A stretch of 64,000 nt of DNA from Rhodospirillales bacterium (lineage in GTDB: Bacteria > Pseudomonadota > Alphaproteobacteria > Rhodospirillales > Thalassospiraceae): the NCBI GenBank assembly GCA_019634165.1, contig JAHQVT010000006.1:744001-808000 (forward strand), read 5' to 3'. The notes under the pieces are model-generated. The model saw only the letters and a list, made by a program, of their open reading frames with translations. It was not told where the DNA came from and searched no databases. Positions 26,523 through 36,376 of the stretch are shown one piece after another (the stretch's first letter is position 1; each line of letters begins with the position of its first letter). A program made the translations under genes and the position numbers.

Positions 26523-27548
26523 ATGCCCAAGATCAAAATCGCCGTCATCGGTGCCGGTATGGCTGGATTAAAAGCAGCCAGCACGCTTCACAAAGTCGGC
26601 ATGGATGTCACCGTGTTTGAGAAAAGCCGTGGCCTTGGCGGGCGATTGGCATCCCGACGAACGGAATCTGGCCATTTCAACCATGGTGCACAATACGTTA
26701 CGGCACGTGATCCGGGATTTGATGCCTTTTTGCAACAAGCCACGCAAGATAACGCTGCACAAAAATGGCACCCTGATCTCCATCGCGGAAGCCCCCCGGA
26801 CAAAGTGTTTTCAACGCCTGCCACCCATGCCGGAAACCTCGCAGAAAAGCAGTGGTACCAAGGCATACCGCAGATGAACAAGCTGATCGGGCCGTTGGTT
26901 CAACCATTTGAAATCAAAAAGCAGCACCGCATTACATCCATAGAGCCCATCACAGCGCGTACTTTCATGCTTCATGATGATCTTGATGGCGAATTTGGCC
27001 TGTTTGATGGTGTGATTGTCAGCGCACCGGCCCCACAAAGTGCAGATCTTTTACGCCCGCTTTCATCACGTTTTGATCCGATTGATGATGTTATAATCGC
27101 ACCGTGCTGGACAGTGATGGCCGCCTTTGAAAAACCGCTGCCAACCGCCTTTGACGCGATGCTTTATCCATCCCCGGAAATAAGCTGGGCAGCGCGCAGC
27201 ACCCAAAACAACGATATTTTCCATCGGCGCACACCCGATCATTGGGTTTTACATGCCAGTCCGAGTTGGTCGCGCGATCACCTAGAAGAAGACAAAGAAC
27301 GTGTGATTGAAAAACTACTTGCGGCACTTCGCACTGCAAGTGGCATCAAGCTGCCTGATCTTCAAACTATTCAGGCGCATCGTTGGCGTTATGCCCGGAC
27401 CGAAACCCCACTTGGCAAAAGTCATCTAAATGGCATGAATGGCCGGGTCATTGCGGCGGGTGACTGGTGTTTGGGCGCGCGGGTCGAAGCCGCATGGCGA
27501 AGTGGTCAGTCCGCAGCCCATGCCATGATCGAAACCCTGATCGGATAA
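26523..27548 (+). CDS. NAD(P)/FAD-dependent oxidoreductase (renalase-like)
   Basis: This 341-residue flavoprotein has the FAD-binding motif GAGMAG at 10-15. It continues as FEKSRGLGGRLASRR with GAQYVTARD, the pattern of the bacterial renalase/amine-oxidase-like group. Relatives oxidise dihydronicotinamide isomers, but the substrate here is not known. ATG 26523 has AGGA upstream; an earlier in-frame ATG at 26490 lacks one. A DUF2256 gene follows after 25 bases, a pairing I recall as common for this flavoprotein group, so they form a likely operon. Confidence 0.82.
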   Translation: MPKIKIAVIGAGMAGLKAASTLHKVGMDVTVFEKSRGLGGRLASRRTESGHFNHGAQYVTARDPGFDAFLQQATQDNAAQKWHPDLHRGSPPDKVFSTPATHAGNLAEKQWYQGIPQMNKLIGPLVQPFEIKKQHRITSIEPITARTFMLHDDLDGEFGLFDGVIVSAPAPQSADLLRPLSSRFDPIDDVIIAPCWTVMAAFEKPLPTAFDAMLYPSPEISWAARSTQNNDIFHRRTPDHWVLHASPSWSRDHLEEDKERVIEKLLAALRTASGIKLPDLQTIQAHRWRYARTETPLGKSHLNGMNGRVIAAGDWCLGARVEAAWRSGQSAAHAMIETLIG

Positions 27549-27573
27549 CCCGCATTTCATCAGACAAGCTGCC

Positions 27574-27774
27574 ATGCCACGTAATGCCAACGGTTACGCC
27601 CGCAACAAAACCGATCTCCCCGAAAAGACTTGTGTAGTATGCAAGCGCCCTTTTGCATGGCGCCGTAAGTGGCGGGATTGTTGGCAAGACGTTCGGTATT
27701 GTTCGGACAAATGCCGAAAACACCGCAATTCCGACATGCACAAGGCTTTACCAAGTCCCCCATCGCCGGGATAA
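27574..27774 (+). CDS. DUF2256 small zinc-finger-like protein
   Basis: This 66-residue protein matches DUF2256. The core is KTCVVCKRPFAWRRKW followed by YCSDKCRKHR, giving four cysteines in two CxxC/CxxxC-type pairs that probably bind zinc. No biochemical role is known to me. It directly follows the FAD oxidoreductase gene and is probably cotranscribed with it. The small size and conserved Cys/Arg/Trp pattern make it a real gene in spite of its length. Confidence 0.85.
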   Translation: MPRNANGYARNKTDLPEKTCVVCKRPFAWRRKWRDCWQDVRYCSDKCRKHRNSDMHKALPSPPSPG

Positions 27775-27787
27775 ATGTGCCCAAACA

Positions 27788-27828
27788 AAGAACGGCGGCA
27801 TCAGCCATAAGCCAACACCGCCATTCTT
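27788..27828. terminator. Possible bidirectional terminator between DUF2256 and pgi
   Basis: An imperfect inverted repeat (AAGAA-GGCGG / CCGCC-TTCTT) with a 17-base loop lies between convergent genes. It is followed by A-runs and T-runs around 27829-27842. The support is modest. Confidence 0.4.
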
Positions 27829-27872
27829 AAAAAACCTTTTTGTACGACCAACCTATGACAGATCAAGCAACC

Positions 27873-29519
27873 CTAACCGCGTAGGGATTGCATCCGCTTG
27901 ATCAGACCCGCCGTTGATGCATCCCGCGTGCTGGCATCTTCTTTGCCCTCGACCATCGGCAGCAATTCCTTGGCAAGCTGCTTGCCAAGTTCAACGCCCC
28001 ATTGATCATAAGAATTCACATTCCAAATGATGCCCTGAACAAAGATTTTATGTTCATACATCGCAACCAATCGGCCCAGAGTGAACGGATCAAGCTGCTT
28101 ATACAGGATCATGGTGCTCGGTTTATTCCCGGCAAAGACCTTTTGCGGGGCCAGAACATCAATCTCGGCCGGTGACAAATCACTACCTGCCAGCTCGTCC
28201 CTAACTTCGGCTTCGGTCTTCCCGCGCATTAATGCTTCGGCCTGTGCCAAGCAGTTTGATACCAGCTTGTCATGATGATTGGACAATGGATGTAACGCAT
28301 TGGCCGCCATGATGAAATCAACCGGGATCAGTTCCGTTCCCTGATGGATTAGCTGATAAAACGCGTGTTGGCCGTTGGTGCCCGGTTCGCCCCAAATAAT
28401 CGGGCCGGTTTCATAAGCAATCGGTTTGCCATCACGGGTAACTGATTTGCCATTACTTTCCATATCCGCCTGCTGCAAATAGGCCGGTAGGCGCGATAAA
28501 TGCTGATCATAAGGCAATATCGCTTGGCTAGAGGCGCCCAGAACATTGCGATACCACACCCCGATCAGGGCAAGGATCATGGGAATATTGGTTTCAACCG
28601 GTGCGGTTTTAAAATGGTTATCCATTGATTGCGCACCGCGCAGAAGTTCTTCGAACTTCTCATACCCAACTGCCAGAATGATCGGCAGGCCAATGGCCGA
28701 CCACAGGCTGTAACGCCCGCCAACCCAGTCCCAGAAACCAAATGCATTATCGGTATCAATGCCAAAGGCGGCGACTTTTTCAAGGGCGGTTGAAACCGCC
28801 ACGAAATGCTTGGCAACCGCAGCCTCATCACCAAGTTCCTTGATCAACCAATCGCGTGCGGAATAGGCATTGGTCAGGGTTTCATCCGTCGTGAAAGTCT
28901 TCGATGCAATGATGAAAAGCGTCGTTTCCGCATCAAGAGTTTTAAGCGTATCGACAATATGCGCACCATCTACGTTCGACACAAAATGGCAGCGAATGCC
29001 ATCGATGTGGAACGGACGCAGGGCTTCATTGACCATGACCGGGCCAAGGTCTGATCCGCCAATGCCGATATTGACAACATCGGTAATTTTTTTGCCGGTG
29101 TAGCCTTTCCATTCGCCGGAATGCACACGCGCAGCAAAGGATTTAAGCCGCGCCAGAACGTCTTTGACCGCAGGCATAACATCCTGCCCGTCAAGCTCAA
29201 CCGCGCCACCATCAAGATTGCGAAGGGCTGTATGCAGGACCGCACGATTTTCGGTAACATTGATTTTATCACCGGTAAACATCCGGTCGCGCCAACCTTC
29301 AACATTGGCCGCCTTTGCCAGCTTACCAAGGGCTTCCATCACGTCATCAGTGATCAGGTTTTTGGAATAATCGACAAACATGTCGTTGAGTGCGGCGCTA
29401 AAGCGGTCAAACCGCGCGGGATCATCGGCAAATGCACGGCGCAGGTTCAGTTTCTCGGAAACTTCCGCGCCAAGACGATCCAGTTCTTCCCAGTTTTTAG
29501 TCAATTTATCAGCGGACAT
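27873..29519 (-). CDS. pgi: Glucose-6-phosphate isomerase
   Basis: The enzyme interconverts glucose 6-phosphate and fructose 6-phosphate. At 548 residues it has normal length for the large bacterial type. Signatures include [11 protein letters not shown], the SKTFTTDET phosphate-binding loop, [15 protein letters not shown] with the catalytic histidine, and [14 protein letters not shown] at 29519 is chosen since GAGG stands six bases before it; the ATG at 29525 overlaps that site. Upstream on the same strand is a fructokinase gene, 152 bases away, so fructose and glucose entry points lie together. Confidence 0.96.
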   Translation of the reverse strand: MSADKLTKNWEELDRLGAEVSEKLNLRRAFADDPARFDRFSAALNDMFVDYSKNLITDDVMEALGKLAKAANVEGWRDRMFTGDKINVTENRAVLHTALRNLDGGAVELDGQDVMPAVKDVLARLKSFAARVHSGEWKGYTGKKITDVVNIGIGGSDLGPVMVNEALRPFHIDGIRCHFVSNVDGAHIVDTLKTLDAETTLFIIASKTFTTDETLTNAYSARDWLIKELGDEAAVAKHFVAVSTALEKVAAFGIDTDNAFGFWDWVGGRYSLWSAIGLPIILAVGYEKFEELLRGAQSMDNHFKTAPVETNIPMILALIGVWYRNVLGASSQAILPYDQHLSRLPAYLQQADMESNGKSVTRDGKPIAYETGPIIWGEPGTNGQHAFYQLIHQGTELIPVDFIMAANALHPLSNHHDKLVSNCLAQAEALMRGKTEAEVRDELAGSDLSPAEIDVLAPQKVFAGNKPSTMILYKQLDPFTLGRLVAMYEHKIFVQGIIWNVNSYDQWGVELGKQLAKELLPMVEGKEDASTRDASTAGLIKRMQSLRG

Positions 29520-29671
29520 AACCATCCTCGGCCAAGTTCAATTTATTGCACATAACAGCAGCGCCGCTGCGACTTCGCAGATTAGCATGCTGTTGAAACC
29601 ATGTGTGGGACAGTTTGTAGAATACCGCGGCAAGATAGGCCATCGCGCCGCGACATTTGTATATTTATGGA

Positions 29672-30631
29672 TCAACGTGTTGAAAGAAACTCTTCGACTT
29701 CTTTTTCCGTCGGCAGCGCATTGATCGCGCCACGTTTGGTCGCGGTGATGGCACCAACCGCATTGGCAAAGCGACAGGCACTCGCAAGTTTTTCTTCCGA
29801 TGCCAAAATATCCGGGTCTTTGAGAAGACGCGAAAGGAAACCTGCCGTGCAACCATCCCCTGCCCCGGTCGCATCAACCGCCGTGATATCAAACGATGGC
29901 ACGAAACCGTCAAATTCCGGGGTGATAAAACGCGATCCTTTGGGGCCATAGGTCACAATCAATGCGCGCCACTGATCACACCAAAGGTCTTTGATGCCTT
30001 CTTCAAGGTCATCCTTGCCCGAAACAAATGTAATTTCCTCGTCCGACATTTTAACGACGTCGGCCTGACTGATCGCAAGGCGCAGGATTTCACGTGCCTT
30101 TTCGACACTGGGCCATAACGGCAAACGAAGGTTCGGGTCACACGAAATCAGCGCCCCATTGGCACGCGCAATTTTGATCGCCTCAAGCGTTGCAGCGCGC
30201 GGATCGTCATCGATCATGCAAAGCGTTCCATAATGGAACAGATCGGCTGATTTCAACATATCCTGATCAAGATCAGCCGGGCATAACAACATGTCGGCAG
30301 ATGGGCTGCGGTAAAATGAAAATTCGCGTTCCCCATCAGCACGCAGTGACACAAAGGCAAGCCCGGTCAGGGCTTCTTTGGTCAGAACAATGCCCGATGT
30401 ATCAACATGATCGGCCTTAAGCGTATCAACCAGAAAATGACCAAAGGCATCATCGCCCAGTTTACCGATAAAGCCGGTATCAATGCCAAGCCGCTTTAAT
30501 CCCACAGCAGCATTCCCCGGCGCACCACCAGCAGCCTTGGCAAAGGCCGGTGCATCGGCAAGCCCGGTCCCGGTTACAGTCGGGACAAAATCAATCAGCA
30601 GTTCCCCAAGACAAACAGCTTTGGCTGTCAT
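29672..30631 (-). CDS. PfkB-family fructokinase
   Basis: This 319-residue sugar kinase phosphorylates fructose to fructose 6-phosphate, the substrate of the downstream pgi product. The N-terminal PfkB signature AAGGAPGNAAVGLKRLG and the C-terminal ATGAGD motif with catalytic D259 are present. The opening CLGELLIDFVP is typical of the fructokinase subgroup rather than ribokinase. The protein phosphatase gene lies 139 bases upstream on the same strand. Fructose is the likeliest substrate from subgroup motifs, but related ketohexoses or aminoimidazole riboside cannot be excluded. Confidence 0.87.
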   Translation of the reverse strand: MTAKAVCLGELLIDFVPTVTGTGLADAPAFAKAAGGAPGNAAVGLKRLGIDTGFIGKLGDDAFGHFLVDTLKADHVDTSGIVLTKEALTGLAFVSLRADGEREFSFYRSPSADMLLCPADLDQDMLKSADLFHYGTLCMIDDDPRAATLEAIKIARANGALISCDPNLRLPLWPSVEKAREILRLAISQADVVKMSDEEITFVSGKDDLEEGIKDLWCDQWRALIVTYGPKGSRFITPEFDGFVPSFDITAVDATGAGDGCTAGFLSRLLKDPDILASEEKLASACRFANAVGAITATKRGAINALPTEKEVEEFLSTR

Positions 30632-30770
30632 GACGTTTCTCCGTTCGGATTGTCCGCTTTATCGCGCGGACCCGTTATCAAATTCGTTGTTGCGGTCTGT
30701 GGGACGGAACGCTTTTAAATCGATTCAATTTGACACGCAAACCAAAATAAATCCGGTCTATGCCGATTGC

Positions 30771-31376
30771 CTAGGTAGATGTCTTTTGCGGCATGATCGC
30801 GCGACCAAATTCGACCTCACGCTGACGTTCAAGATCGGTCATCCAACCTTCAAACATTTTATCTCGTGCCAGTTGGGCTGCGTAGTGACGATGAAGGGCT
30901 TCGGTAAGGCGCCCTTTCCGGCCAAGAAGATCATCAGCAAAGGCAATCATCACCGAGTTTGGCCAGGCAATCGGGCGGATATCACGGATGGTGGTGAAAA
31001 TGCTGTCTTCATCGCGATCTGGTTCACATTGCGCCATCAGGGTAATCATCGCTGCAGTCGAACGCGACACCCCCATGTGACAATGCACAAGCAAATGCCC
31101 ATCGCGACGTTCTTCCTGACTGCTTTTAAGACCTTCACCAAATTCAAGGATCGCCTCGACATTGGCCTTGATTGGCGCTGGGCGACCTTCCTTGTCCTCA
31201 ATCACATCATGAAACCGCAAGATCGTGCGTTCGTGCGGCGCGTAATCGGAAAATATGCTGGGATCTTCTCGTTCAGGATCAAGCACGGACAGAACATGGG
31301 AAACCCCGTGATTGCGATGGGTCGGCAATTCATCAATGCCACAGATCGTTAAACGCGAAATCGCAATCGGTTTCAT
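30771..31376 (-). CDS. Protein tyrosine / dual-specificity phosphatase family protein
   Basis: This is a cysteine phosphatase of 201 residues. The P-loop HCHMGVSRS puts the nucleophile at C99 and the phosphate-binding arginine at R105. D57 in FHDVIED is a candidate general acid. ATG at 31376 has GAGGAG seven bases before it, in place of an upstream ATG at 31391 that lacks one. The protein is soluble with no signal peptide. Family members act on phosphotyrosine, phosphoinositides or small phosphates. The substrate is not evident from the neighbours, which are speB upstream (behind a terminator) and fructokinase downstream. Confidence 0.8.
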   Translation of the reverse strand: MKPIAISRLTICGIDELPTHRNHGVSHVLSVLDPEREDPSIFSDYAPHERTILRFHDVIEDKEGRPAPIKANVEAILEFGEGLKSSQEERRDGHLLVHCHMGVSRSTAAMITLMAQCEPDRDEDSIFTTIRDIRPIAWPNSVMIAFADDLLGRKGRLTEALHRHYAAQLARDKMFEGWMTDLERQREVEFGRAIMPQKTST

Positions 31377-31445
31377 CTTCGCTCTCCTCATGTGCCTTAG
31401 TTCTTTTCCATGACACTATCAGAGCACAGGAATATGAAAAAACAA

Positions 31446-31475
31446 GGGCTGGCACCTTAAAAAAGGTACCAGCCC
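31446..31475 (-). terminator. Terminator downstream of speB
   Basis: A long stem (GGGCTGG-ACCTT / AAGGT-CCAGCCC) carries a single mismatch. On the minus strand it is followed by TTGTTTTTTC, 62 bases past the speB stop. Confidence 0.85.
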
Positions 31476-31536
31476 GAAAATCTTCGCCAAACTGACATCT
31501 CAAACCAATGTCATATGACCTGCAAAGTTTTGCTGA

Positions 31537-32508
31537 CTATTTAGCGCGGTTAACCGCATGAATATTCAACATTTCCCATGCGATCGTCGCCCCGGCAAGC
31601 GATGTAATGTCCGAAACATCATAAGGCGGGGAAACTTCAACAACATCACTGCCAATCAGATTGATATGACCAGCAAGACCGCGCAGGATCGAAACTGCCT
31701 GATGGGTGGTCAAACCGCCCAAAACGGGTGTGCCGGTTCCCGGTGCATAGCACGGGTCAAGACCATCAATATCAAAGGTGATGTAAGCCGGATTATCGCC
31801 GACCGTTGCTTTGATCTTTTCAACAATCGCATCAATCGACATTGACTGAACGTCGGGGCCATACAGGATGTTGAACCCGTGGGTCGATTCATTATGGGTC
31901 CGAATGCCGACCTGAATAGATTTCGACGGATCAACAATGCCTTTTTGGGCAGCATGCCAGAACATGGTGCCGTGATCAATGCGCTCCCCATCATCTTCCC
32001 ATGTATCGGAATGGGCATCGAACTGGATCAGGGAAATGCCGTTACCATATTTTTCAGCATGCGCTTTCAAAACCGGGTAACTGATGAAGTGATCACCACC
32101 GATGGTCAGCATTTTGGCACCGGACTGAACGATATCACGGGCGTGATCTTCGATCATTTCCGGCAATTTTTCCGGGTGGCCCGGATCAATTACCATATCT
32201 CCGTAATCAACAACCGAAAGTTCGGCAAAGATATCGCGACCAGATGGGAAATGCGGTGCCCATGCAAGATTGGCCGACGCACGGCGCACACCCTGTGGGC
32301 CAAGTCGCGTTCCCGGTCGGCTTGACGTCGCCAGATCATAAGGAATGCCGGTCACGGCAATATCAATACCCTTCAGATCGCGCGAATAAATACGGCGCAT
32401 AAACGACAGCGCACCGGAATACATCGGTTCACTGGTGTTCTGATGCACAGATTTTGCCGTAAAGGCGTTGTCACCGCCCTTGGTGTCAATGACCCCAGTG
32501 CTGCTCAT
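31537..32508 (-). CDS. speB: Agmatinase
   Basis: Agmatinase hydrolyses agmatine to putrescine and urea with two Mn ions. Its metal motifs are all visible: GGDHF, DAHSDT and DIDGLDP. The 323-residue length fits the agmatinase branch of the ureohydrolase family. The N-terminal region MYSGALSFMRR is also typical of that branch. It is the last of four minus-strand genes (puuA, puuR, puuC, speB), placing agmatine-derived putrescine next to putrescine catabolism. A guanidinobutyrase or related specificity cannot be excluded, but the context favours agmatine. Confidence 0.88.
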   Translation of the reverse strand: MSSTGVIDTKGGDNAFTAKSVHQNTSEPMYSGALSFMRRIYSRDLKGIDIAVTGIPYDLATSSRPGTRLGPQGVRRASANLAWAPHFPSGRDIFAELSVVDYGDMVIDPGHPEKLPEMIEDHARDIVQSGAKMLTIGGDHFISYPVLKAHAEKYGNGISLIQFDAHSDTWEDDGERIDHGTMFWHAAQKGIVDPSKSIQVGIRTHNESTHGFNILYGPDVQSMSIDAIVEKIKATVGDNPAYITFDIDGLDPCYAPGTGTPVLGGLTTHQAVSILRGLAGHINLIGSDVVEVSPPYDVSDITSLAGATIAWEMLNIHAVNRAK

Positions 32509-32547
32509 TTTTCTTCCCTTATCTCCGAATAAGAACGTGCCTTAAAA

Positions 32548-34053
32548 TCAGGCGTCGCCCAGTGCGATCCAAGTCGACTTGATTTCACAGTATTTATCAA
32601 GCGCATGCAACGAACGGTCGCGACCCGTACCCGACTGTTTGTAACCACCAAACGGCATGGTGATGGACCCACCGTCCCAGCAATTCACCCAAACAAGACC
32701 CGAACGCAGTTTCTTTGCGGTCATGTGGGCCTTGTTAATATCGCGTGTCCAAACCGCCGCTGCCAAACCATATGGCGTATCATTTGCGGTCTGAACTGCT
32801 TCTTTCCAATCCTTGACCGAAATAACCGACAGAACCGGGCCAAAGATTTCTTCCTTGGCGATCGTCATGTCATTCTTGATGCCATCAAACACGGTCGGTT
32901 CAACGTAATAGCCACCAGACTCTGTCCGCGCACGTTTCCCGCCAGCACGTAAAACACCGCCCTCAGACGCACCCTTTTCGATATAGCCCAGAACGCGGTT
33001 CATCTGATTTTCATCGACAATCGCACCCATCTGGCTTTTCGGATCAAGCGGATCGCCCGGCTGCATTTTAGCACCTTCGGCAATGACCTTTTCGATGAAT
33101 TCATCCTTGATGCTTTCTTCGACAATCAAACGCGACCCTGCGGTGCAGACTTCACCCTGATTATAGAAGATACCACCGGCTGCGGCCGCGGCTGCGGCAT
33201 CCATGTCTGGGCAATCCGCCAAAACGATGTTCGGGCTTTTGCCACCACATTCAAGCCAGACGCGCTTCATGTTTGACTGACCGGCATATTGCAAGAACAG
33301 CTTGCCAACTTCGCCAGACCCGGTAAAGGCAATGCAATCAACATCTTCATGCAGGCCAAGCGCCTTGCCCGCCGTCGGGCCAAAGCCCGGAATTACGTTC
33401 AAAACACCTTCTGGAATTCCGGCTTCAACCGCGATTTCCGCAACACGAAGCGCGGTTAATGGGGATTGTTCAGCAGGTTTAAGGATGATCGAATTGCCCA
33501 TCGCCAATGCCGGGCCAAGCTTCCAGACCGCCATCATCAGCGGGAAGTTCCACGGCACCACAGCAGCAACCACACCAAGCGGTTCACGGGTGATCATGCC
33601 AATCGCATTAATTTCCGATGGCGATACTTCGTCATAAATCTTGTCGATCGCTTCGGCGTACCAACGAATGCATTTATAAGAAAGCGGGATATCATCACGG
33701 GCTGCCATCGCAATCGGCTTACCCATATCAAGGCTTTCCAAAAGGGCCAGTTCAGCCGCATTCTTTTCCAGAAGATCGGCGAAATGAAGCAAGATTGCCT
33801 TACGCTTTGCCGGGGCGGCTTCTGACCAACTGCCTTTTTCAAAGACTGCACGCGCAGAGGCGACCGCGCGATTGACATCTTCAACGTCACACTCGGCAAC
33901 CTTGGTCAAAACAGAACCGTCGCGCGGGCTGATGCAATCAAATGTCTTGCCTGATGCGGCGTCAACATAGGCACCGTTGATGAACGCTTTGTTGCGAATA
34001 TCAAGTGCTTTGGCTTGTGCAGTCAGCTGTTCAAAATTCAACGGATTGGTCAT
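32548..34053 (-). CDS. puuC: Gamma-glutamyl-gamma-aminobutyraldehyde dehydrogenase
   Basis: This NAD(P)-dependent aldehyde dehydrogenase of 501 residues oxidises gamma-glutamyl-gamma-aminobutyraldehyde, and often free 4-aminobutanal, in putrescine catabolism. The catalytic cysteine lies in GEVCTAGSR, the general-base glutamate in LECGGKSP and the oxyanion Asn in VPWNFPLMM. It is closest to PuuC/AldH types by its N-terminus and context. ATG at 34053 has AGGAG eight bases before it; a longer frame from 34134 is not supported. The upstream neighbour is puuR and the downstream neighbour speB. Confidence 0.88.
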   Translation of the reverse strand: MTNPLNFEQLTAQAKALDIRNKAFINGAYVDAASGKTFDCISPRDGSVLTKVAECDVEDVNRAVASARAVFEKGSWSEAAPAKRKAILLHFADLLEKNAAELALLESLDMGKPIAMAARDDIPLSYKCIRWYAEAIDKIYDEVSPSEINAIGMITREPLGVVAAVVPWNFPLMMAVWKLGPALAMGNSIILKPAEQSPLTALRVAEIAVEAGIPEGVLNVIPGFGPTAGKALGLHEDVDCIAFTGSGEVGKLFLQYAGQSNMKRVWLECGGKSPNIVLADCPDMDAAAAAAAGGIFYNQGEVCTAGSRLIVEESIKDEFIEKVIAEGAKMQPGDPLDPKSQMGAIVDENQMNRVLGYIEKGASEGGVLRAGGKRARTESGGYYVEPTVFDGIKNDMTIAKEEIFGPVLSVISVKDWKEAVQTANDTPYGLAAAVWTRDINKAHMTAKKLRSGLVWVNCWDGGSITMPFGGYKQSGTGRDRSLHALDKYCEIKSTWIALGDA

Positions 34054-34149
34054 CGGAAATCTCCTGACGGATGGCGCTTTTTGGGTCTTGTTCAATTTTG
34101 GTGTTTTTGTCGGGTGTCGTACCCGGTTGATCACGCGATCAATTAGATA

Positions 34150-34698
34150 TCAGTAAGATGGCGGAGTTGCGGCACTGACAATTTCACATTCACCATCCCC
34201 GACATTGCGGAAACGGTGCGGAATTTCCGCATTGAAATAATAGGCATCACCAGGGCCAAGAACCTTGACCCTCTCACCCACCGTTACTTCAAGTTTCCCG
34301 CGAATGACAACACCGGCTTCTTCGCCTTTCTGGACAATAAGGTTATCGCCCGTGTCGCCACCCGCTGGATACGTTTCATGCAGCACGCGCAATTTACGAT
34401 CTTTGCGCGATGCCCCGACAAGACGCATCGACATTGTCCCGTCAGAAAGTTCGACAAGATCTTCTTTTTTAAAGAAGATTTCTTCACCGTTATCAAGGTC
34501 GATGGTGAAGAAATCGATCATGCTCATGGGGATGCCTGCCAACACCTTGGCAAGGCTATCAATAGATGGGCTGACCCGGTTTTGTTCGATCGTTGAAATT
34601 GTGCTGTTCGTAACACCGGCACGGCGTGCCAGTTCACGTTGCGACAGCCCATACATGCTGCGCACAGCCTTCAAACGATCCCCTACCTTTTGAGACAT
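34150..34698 (-). CDS. puuR: PuuR-type transcriptional regulator (HTH plus cupin)
   Basis: This 182-residue regulator has an XRE helix-turn-helix at about 8-62 (LSQRELARRAGVTNSTISTIE) and a C-terminal cupin at about 108-178 (GPGDAYYFNAEIPHRF). This is the architecture of E. coli PuuR, which represses putrescine genes and is relieved by putrescine. Its position between puuA and puuC supports the same role. Probable targets are the divergent promoters at 36121-36436, where palindromes and a tandem repeat are found. Confidence 0.88.
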   Translation of the reverse strand: MSQKVGDRLKAVRSMYGLSQRELARRAGVTNSTISTIEQNRVSPSIDSLAKVLAGIPMSMIDFFTIDLDNGEEIFFKKEDLVELSDGTMSMRLVGASRKDRKLRVLHETYPAGGDTGDNLIVQKGEEAGVVIRGKLEVTVGERVKVLGPGDAYYFNAEIPHRFRNVGDGECEIVSAATPPSY

Positions 34699-34737
34699 TC
34701 CCGTCTTTTCCCTGTCGAACTTTTTTGTTTAGGTGCG

Positions 34738-36120
34738 TTAGACCGCATCAAGGTACCAGCGATATTCAAGCTGGGTGACCTCGGCAAAGAATTCGTCATA
34801 TTCCGCCCGACGGCAAATATCGAAGACTTCAACAAATCGCTCGCCCAGATATTCCTTGACGATTTTCCCTTCGACAAACTGATCGAGTGCGGAAATCATG
34901 CTGCGCGGGACGATCTTGCCGCCGTGCTGCTCATATCCGTTACCCGTGGTCGGCTCACCCGGATCAAGTTTGTTTTTCATGCCGTAATGCATTCCAGCCA
35001 GAACACATGCCAGGACCAAATACGGGTTGGCATCTGCCCCCGATACGCGGTGTTCAACACGGGCGGCTTTTGGGCTACCGGCCGGGATACGCAGTGCGAC
35101 AGTCCGGTTATTCAGCCCCCAGTTTGGCGACATCGGCGCATAGGCCTTGTTCTGGAACCGGCGGAAAGAATTCGGGTTCGGTGCAAAGATCGCCATGCTT
35201 TCAAACATTGCTTCTTGCAGGCCACCAATCGCGAAACGCAGATTGTCCGAAACTTCTTCATCGGCAACTGGCGAAAGAACGTTATTACCGTCTTCATCCC
35301 GCAACGATACGTGCACATGAAGACCATTACCCGCCTGATCTGAATACGGTTTTGCCATAAAGGTCGCCGTGACACCGTGGTCCCAGGCAATGCCTTTGAC
35401 AACGCGTTTAAGCTGCATGGCGTGATCAGCCGCAATCATCGGATCGGTAACGTGACCAAGGTTGATTTCAAACTGACCGGGGCCAGCTTCGGCAACAATG
35501 GTATCTGCCGGAATGTCCTGACGGTTCAGTTCGGCAACGGCATCATGCAATACGCGCTCAAAATCTTCGATCTGCTGCAGGCCATAAACCTGAACACCGT
35601 CCGATGCAATCCCACCACCAAGCGGCTGGGGCGGCAACGGGGCTGCAGTTTCCTGATTCTGATCGGCAAGATAGAATTCAAGTTCAAGTGCGACAGTCGG
35701 ATAAAAACCGTCTGCAGACATGCGATCAACAACCGCTTGAAGCACGTTGCGCGGATCAGCAAAGAATTTCGAACCATCAAGGTTATGAAGGCTCATCATC
35801 ACCTGTGCGAGTGGCAATTCGCCATACGGCACGCGACAAAGAGTTCCCGGGATCGGTTTTGCCAGATTGTCCTGATCACCGCTCGACCAAAGAAGCCCTG
35901 TGCCTTCCGGGGTATCGCCCGTGATGTCGACAAGACATACGGAACCCGGCAGGTTCACACCTTCATGAAAGCTTTTGATGAATTTTTGCTTGCTGATTCG
36001 TTTGCCACGAAACACACCGTTGATGTCTGGGATCAACAGTTCGACAAGTTCGATATCAGGATTTTCTTCAAAGAATCGTTGGGCTTCTGCCCTACTGTCT
36101 TCGACGAACGACTTGTTCAT
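34738..36120 (-). CDS. puuA: Gamma-glutamylputrescine synthetase (glutamine synthetase fold)
   Basis: This is a glutamine-synthetase-family ligase of 460 residues that joins glutamate to putrescine using ATP. GS-fold motifs include AEAGPGQFEINLGHVTD, NGLHVHVSL and an RIPAG-like nucleotide and metal loop. Its placement beside puuR and puuC, and opposite a putrescine aminotransferase, argues for gamma-glutamylation of putrescine or another polyamine rather than ammonia. GGGAG lies nine bases before the ATG. It is the first gene of the minus-strand puu group, with puuR following after 39 bases. Confidence 0.87.
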   Translation of the reverse strand: MNKSFVEDSRAEAQRFFEENPDIELVELLIPDINGVFRGKRISKQKFIKSFHEGVNLPGSVCLVDITGDTPEGTGLLWSSGDQDNLAKPIPGTLCRVPYGELPLAQVMMSLHNLDGSKFFADPRNVLQAVVDRMSADGFYPTVALELEFYLADQNQETAAPLPPQPLGGGIASDGVQVYGLQQIEDFERVLHDAVAELNRQDIPADTIVAEAGPGQFEINLGHVTDPMIAADHAMQLKRVVKGIAWDHGVTATFMAKPYSDQAGNGLHVHVSLRDEDGNNVLSPVADEEVSDNLRFAIGGLQEAMFESMAIFAPNPNSFRRFQNKAYAPMSPNWGLNNRTVALRIPAGSPKAARVEHRVSGADANPYLVLACVLAGMHYGMKNKLDPGEPTTGNGYEQHGGKIVPRSMISALDQFVEGKIVKEYLGERFVEVFDICRRAEYDEFFAEVTQLEYRWYLDAV

Positions 36121-36320
36121 CGTCTTATACTCCCAGAAAAGGCCTTCTATTACAGGGTTTATCCCTAAGCCTCACAGTGCCGTGCCGCGATGCCCCGGTC
36201 AAGTCCAATCGTTCGATATATCGTGCAAATCATGCAGTGCAATAAAATCCTCCCTGCGAAACGACGCACTGAAGCCAATCATCCTGCACGAACCACCTCA
36301 CATCAAAAAACAAGAAATAA

Positions 36321-36344
36321 TTGCGAAAAAATTTGCGAAAAAAT
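36321..36344 (+). repeat. Tandem direct repeat, 2 x 12 bases
   Basis: TTGCGAAAAAAT occurs twice with no gap and no mismatch, just over 90 bases before the aminotransferase start. The A-tracts are spaced about one helical turn apart, so intrinsic bending or a dimeric repressor site is possible. Confidence 0.75.
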
Positions 36345-36356
36345 CCTCTTGCAAAG

Positions 36357-36376
36357 GTGTTCAAAAAAACGAACAC
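36357..36376 (+). promoter_or_regulatory. Inverted repeat, candidate PuuR operator
   Basis: Perfect arms GTGTTC and GAACAC are separated by eight bases (AAAAAAAC). E. coli PuuR sites, as I recall them, also end in GAACA. The element lies about 60-80 bases before the aminotransferase start. Confidence 0.45.
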
